A stretch of DNA of 18,901 nt, taken from contig CAWVUS010000069.1 in the NCBI GenBank assembly GCA_963933195.1, forward strand, positions 1 to 18,901, written 5' to 3'. The notes under the pieces were generated by a model. It was given only the letters and a program-made list of their open reading frames with translations. It ran no database searches and was not told the origin of the DNA. Within the stretch, counting starts at the first letter, position 1. Every line of letters begins with the position of its first letter. Of this stretch, positions 16,036 through 18,901 are shown piece after piece. Position numbers and translations under genes: made by a program. The stretch is from UBA8437 sp963933195. Lineage in GTDB: Bacteria > Planctomycetota > Planctomycetia > Planctomycetales > Planctomycetaceae.

Positions 16036-17418
16036 ATGCTGACGATCTCACACGGACACCGCCGCGGATTTCTGAAAATCGGCACCGCCGCTTTTGGCGG
16101 ACTGACCCTGTCCAGCCTGCTGGAAGCCAGGGCCGCCTCGGGGGGGCCCTTCCTCCGTGACCGAGCCGTCGTGGTGCTGAACCTCCAGGGTGGTCCCACG
16201 CAGTTCGAGACTTTCGACCCGAACATGCAGGCGCCGCGCGAGATTCGCAGCATCACCGGGGAGATCCCCACCGCACTGCCGGGCGTCACCTTCGGTGGCA
16301 CATTGCCGAAAATGGCCGCGTTGGCCGACTCGCTCGCCGTCATTCGTTCGTACCGCCACGGCATCTCCAGCCACGGCCCGGCCGCGATGCACGTGATGGC
16401 CGGCGGCAACCCGACCGGCGCCCAGATGGGATCGATCTACTCGAGAATCGCCGGCCTGACCGACCCCCAGAGCGGCATGCCTCGTAACATGCTCGTCACC
16501 GCTCACTCGGTCGGAGACGAGTTCAAGAAAAAGAAGCTCTACGCCAACGTCGGACGCCTCTCCCAAACCGGGACACTGCCGGATGTCTACCGCCCCTTCG
16601 ACCCCAGCGCGGGCGGCGAGATCGTCGACAACATGAAACTGCGAATCGCCCGCAACCGGCTCGATGACCGGCGAGGCCTGTTGACCGGCCTGGACTCTCT
16701 GCGTCGGCAATACTCCGACACGGGCCTCGCCGATGCCTCGGGCCGCTTCCAGCAACAGGCCTTCGACGTGCTGCTCAAGGGCGTGGCCCGCGCGTTCGAT
16801 ATCGGACAGGAATCTCCCGAGACACTGGCCCGTTACGACACGTCGATGATGGAAACCACCGACGCGGTCAAGAAACGAAACTCCTACGGAGCCATGTTCT
16901 CGCCCGTGGCACTGGGTCGACAGATGCTGTTCGCCCGCCGACTGGTCGAATCGGGGTGCGGCTTCGTCACCGTCGGCAACGGCGGCTGGGACATGCACGG
17001 TGGTGGCAAGGAATTCCGGGTCGACGATGGCCTGGCCACTCTGCTGCCGGCCGTCGACAAGGCCGCCTCGGCCTTCATCGAGGACATCGAGCAACGCGGG
17101 CTGTCCGAGAAGATCCTGTTCGTGATCACCGGCGAATTCGGTCGCACGCCACGCATCAACAAGAACGGTGGCCGTGATCACTGGGGCAACCTCTGCACGC
17201 TGGCTTTTGCCGGCGGGGGACTGAAGACCGGACAGGTCGTGGGTCGTTCCGACCGCACCGGCAGCCGACCCGGCTCGCAACCAATCTCCAGCGGGCAGGT
17301 CCTCTCGACCATCATGCACTCGCTGTTCGACATTGGCCAACTCCGGGTCCAGGCCGACCTGCCCAAGGAACTCGAGCAGATCGTCGTCAATCAACAGCCG
17401 ATCGCCGAGTTGTTCTAG
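16036..17418 (+). CDS. DUF1501 protein with Tat signal
   Basis: This 460-residue protein starts with a twin-arginine signal: RRGFLK at residues 9-14, then a hydrophobic stretch (IGTAAFGGLTLSSLL) and ARAAS, so export in folded form is likely. DUF1501 features follow: LNLQGGPTQFETFDPN at 48-63, SSHGPAAMHVMAGG at 111-124, GGWDMHGGG at 316-324, GEFGRTPRINKNGGRDHW at 366-383, and GGLKTGQVVGRSD at 394-406. The family is related to alkaline phosphatase/sulfatase-fold proteins and is abundant in Planctomycetes, usually encoded beside DUF1549/DUF1553 cytochrome-like partners, which are not seen here. The substrate is unknown. A TATACT sequence at 15965-15970 could be a -10 element, but no good -35 is visible. 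A likely terminator hairpin lies just after the stop. Confidence 0.93.
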   Translation: MLTISHGHRRGFLKIGTAAFGGLTLSSLLEARAASGGPFLRDRAVVVLNLQGGPTQFETFDPNMQAPREIRSITGEIPTALPGVTFGGTLPKMAALADSLAVIRSYRHGISSHGPAAMHVMAGGNPTGAQMGSIYSRIAGLTDPQSGMPRNMLVTAHSVGDEFKKKKLYANVGRLSQTGTLPDVYRPFDPSAGGEIVDNMKLRIARNRLDDRRGLLTGLDSLRRQYSDTGLADASGRFQQQAFDVLLKGVARAFDIGQESPETLARYDTSMMETTDAVKKRNSYGAMFSPVALGRQMLFARRLVESGCGFVTVGNGGWDMHGGGKEFRVDDGLATLLPAVDKAASAFIEDIEQRGLSEKILFVITGEFGRTPRINKNGGRDHWGNLCTLAFAGGGLKTGQVVGRSDRTGSRPGSQPISSGQVLSTIMHSLFDIGQLRVQADLPKELEQIVVNQQPIAELF

Positions 17419-17423
17419 GCGAC

Positions 17424-17449
17424 ACGACGTGCTTGCGTCGTTTCGTTGT
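17424..17449 (+). terminator. Candidate intrinsic terminator of the DUF1501 gene
   Basis: ACGACG (17424-17429) pairs perfectly with CGTCGT (17436-17441) across a 6-base loop, and TTCGTTGT follows. It begins 6 bp after the DUF1501 stop. The stem is short and the T tract interrupted, so efficiency is uncertain. Confidence 0.45.
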
Positions 17450-17547
17450 GGCATATGCCTCGTGAATTTCGATCGAATCTTTTACAAATTGAGCCGATCC
17501 TTCCAACGCATCGCTTGAAGTCTCCGTAGTCCTTCATAAGCTTTGCT

Positions 17548-17568
17548 CCAACAGTCTGTTGCTGTTGG
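17548..17568 (+). other. Hairpin before the His/Cys-rich gene
   Basis: CCAACAG (17548-17554) pairs perfectly with CTGTTGG (17562-17568) across the 7-base loop TCTGTTG. It lies 26 bp upstream of the ATG at 17594. It could be a leader hairpin, or chance in a repeat of CTGTTG. Confidence 0.35.
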
Positions 17569-17593
17569 TCGTTTCTCATCAGTTGCTGGTCCC

Positions 17594-17965
17594 ATGTCCC
17601 GGTTTGTGCGACTTCTCTTCACCGGCTGTTTCGTCGCTCTGTGCGTCTTCGGTCAGTCGCTGCATTTCTTGCCGGGTTTTGCGCACGACCACGCATGCTC
17701 CGCACACGCTCCGAAGTCACAGCACCGTTGCGGCCACACTCATCATCACGGCCCCGATCACAAGTCCAGCCCTGATTCCGGACCGATCGCCACGGATCAT
17801 CACAAGTGTGAGATCTGTGAGTTCTATACCAGCCTTCAATCTTCGCTGCCTGCTGCGGTCTTCGGACCCGCGGTCAGATTCGAGTTTGCGGAGCAGGCCT
17901 CATCCCCGCTTGGGATGTCGCAAGTCGCTCCATCCGCCTGCCAGCGCGGCCCGCCTCTTTCCTAA
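17594..17965 (+). CDS. Small secreted His/Cys-rich protein, putative metal-binding
   Basis: I do not recognise a specific family; it is loosely reminiscent of small DUF2946-like proteins. With the ATG at 17594 it has 123 residues. Residues 3-30 form a signal peptide or single membrane span (RFVRLLFTGCFVALCVFGQ). A His/Cys-rich stretch at 31-75 follows, with AHDHACSAHAP, HRCGHTHHHGPDH and DHHKCEIC. It contains ten His and two Cys in residues 31-56 and a C-x-x-C at 72-75. Such a composition suggests binding of a soft or transition metal outside the cytoplasm. The C-terminal third is low in His and featureless. An alternative TTG start at 17543 would add 17 residues ahead of the hydrophobic segment and is less likely. 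No Shine-Dalgarno sequence is apparent. It stands alone between the DUF1501 gene and the second DUF1559 gene. Confidence 0.62.
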   Translation: MSRFVRLLFTGCFVALCVFGQSLHFLPGFAHDHACSAHAPKSQHRCGHTHHHGPDHKSSPDSGPIATDHHKCEICEFYTSLQSSLPAAVFGPAVRFEFAEQASSPLGMSQVAPSACQRGPPLS

Positions 17966-18182
17966 CCGGCGTCGACAACTTGTTCGATTGCGGTCACCGT
18001 TCGCGCGGCGAGCTGGATTGGTTTGAGCGTTCACGCTTGTAACGCGTTAACCACTCTCGCGTCCTACTCCGCAGGCGGGTCCGCGCCTCGTGTTGTCGTC
18101 TTTGCGCAACTCGAAAGACCAACCCGTGCACTCATATTCGCGGGTTCTCCGTAGGCTGACAGTCCCGAAAGAAGTTATTCAC
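17966..18182 (+). other. 217-bp intergenic region before the second DUF1559 gene
   Basis: No gene is supported here. It contains a short inverted repeat AGCGT-TC-ACGCT (18026-18037) next to the 10-bp palindrome TAACGCGTTA (18040-18049). Its last 45 bp are related to the leader of the first DUF1559 gene. No clear promoter is seen. Confidence 0.4.
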
Positions 18183-18901
18183 ATGACCAGAACCAGAACC
18201 AGAACCAGAACCAAACGGGGGCCGTGTGTCGCATCCCGCCGCAGGGGCTTTACCCTGATTGAACTGTTGGTGGTGATCTCGATCATTGCCGTGCTGGCCT
18301 CCTTGATCATGCCGGCCATCATGAACGCACGGGCTGCCGCTCGACGGACCCAGTGCGCCAACAACCTGAAGCAACTCGCCGCTGCGACCATGAACTTCAC
18401 CAGTGCAAGCAACGGCAGGCTGCCGGATGCCTATGACTGGTACCCGGCTCTTGATGCCAATGGAAACCTCGTCGACAAGGCGATTTCACGGCCGTGGCCG
18501 GTGGCACTGCTACCGTTCCTGGACAGGAACGACCTGCAACGGGTCGTGGCCAATGGAACACTGGGTGGAATCGCTTCCGGTGGAGAAGTTCCGCACGTGG
18601 AAGCACTGACCTGCGTGGTCGACGACAACAACTACATCCAGGGCGGTGGACTGAGTTACGTTGGCAACGGTGGTTACATGGGTTTGGCGGCCTTCCAGAA
18701 CGCAAACCTGCAGACGGCCGAACCCGGGAGTTTTAATTATGGGGGGCCCAACAGCGAGAGAGTGGCACACGCCACGGGCATTTTCTGGGCACCGGACAAC
18801 GGGGTGGTCGACGGCCTGATCCCCGGTGCCGTTGGATTCGAAAAGGATGTCCACAAGATGACCCTGGACTTCATCAGTGCCGGCGACGGCAACTCCAACA
18901 C
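18183..18901 (+). CDS. DUF1559 prepilin-like protein, copy 2 (3' truncated by window)
   Basis: The frame is open from the ATG at 18183 to the window end (239 complete codons). The leader MTRTRTRTRTKRG is built from a hexanucleotide repeat, followed by SRRRG, cleavage after Gly22, and FTLIELLVVISIIAVLASLI. It aligns without large gaps to copy 1 as far as it goes: AYDWYP, SRPWPVALLPFLDRNDLQRV, LSYVGNGGYM, FWAPDNGV and SAGDGNSNT. Identity is very high at the N-terminus and lower after the mid-region, where copy 1 has a longer insert (NDPATGAPTAG) at the position of copy 2's GAVGFEK. As for the family, it is a membrane-anchored, pseudopilin-like surface or envelope protein of unknown role. The upstream AAGAAG could be a weak ribosome binding site. 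The C-terminal part is outside the window. Confidence 0.88.
   Translation, partial: MTRTRTRTRTKRGPCVASRRRGFTLIELLVVISIIAVLASLIMPAIMNARAAARRTQCANNLKQLAAATMNFTSASNGRLPDAYDWYPALDANGNLVDKAISRPWPVALLPFLDRNDLQRVVANGTLGGIASGGEVPHVEALTCVVDDNNYIQGGGLSYVGNGGYMGLAAFQNANLQTAEPGSFNYGGPNSERVAHATGIFWAPDNGVVDGLIPGAVGFEKDVHKMTLDFISAGDGNSN
18186..18215 (+). repeat. Hexanucleotide tandem repeat ACCAGA at the start of DUF1559 copy 2
   Basis: There are four perfect ACCAGA units and a fifth that reads ACCAAA, immediately after the ATG. They encode alternating Thr-Arg. Copy 1 has only scattered remnants (ACCAGAACT ATG ACCAGA). Unit changes would keep the frame and lengthen or shorten the basic leader. Confidence 0.85.
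18231..18405 (+). repeat. 175-bp direct repeat, copy 2 (DUF1559 5' end)
   Basis: Counterpart of 14315-14489, offset by 3916 bp, with three synonymous differences. Sequence on both sides is clearly more diverged. Confidence 0.88.

Noticed and set aside
16048..17454. A 468-codon reverse-strand frame opposite the DUF1501 gene
   Set aside because: The + strand carries clear DUF1501 motifs and a Tat signal over the same stretch; the reverse frame has none.
17559..18026. A 155-codon frame overlapping the His/Cys-rich gene in another frame
   Set aside because: It lacks a coherent signal or domain and runs past the end of the better-supported gene; the 17594-17965 frame has a clean signal peptide and metal-type motifs.

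Overview
The window looks like a planctomycete chromosome segment. The support is a DUF1501 protein with a Tat signal, two DUF1559 prepilin-like proteins, and very long pseudopilin-like proteins of the kind seen in Planctomycetes. Coding is dense, GC-rich and entirely on the + strand. The species cannot be named from this sequence.

Positions 1-13988 hold one type II secretion (T2SS)-like operon in the classical order: gspE (only its 3' end), gspF, a GspG-like pseudopilin, a second GspG-like pseudopilin, then GspH-, GspI-, GspJ- and GspK-like pseudopilins. Genes are tightly packed, with an ATGA overlap, a TAA-ATG junction and short gaps. GspE would power the inner-membrane platform GspF, and the pseudopilins would assemble into a periplasmic pseudopilus. 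The minor pseudopilins are far larger than textbook versions: the GspK-like protein is about 1919 aa against roughly 300 usually. Four of them carry tandem 12-residue acidic loops of the form D-x-N-x-N-G-x-[LI]-D-x-x-E, which is the EF-hand or thrombospondin-type-3 calcium loop. I count about 33 loops in all, 21 of them in the GspK-like protein. This is the most striking feature of the window.

Positions 13989-14278 are a non-coding gap. A DUF1559 prepilin-like gene follows (14279-15397). After it comes a 223-bp spacer with several perfect, mutually competing inverted repeats, and then rpsT for ribosomal protein S20 (15621-15887). A DUF1501 protein with a Tat signal (16036-17418) and a small secreted His/Cys-rich protein (17594-17965) come next. 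A second, closely related DUF1559 gene starts at 18183 and runs off the right edge. The two DUF1559 genes share a nearly identical 175-bp 5' segment and a related leader, so they are a dispersed duplication around rpsT and DUF1501.

No tRNA, rRNA, CRISPR array, transposase or integrase was recognised. The many long reverse-strand reading frames look like shadows of the + strand genes.
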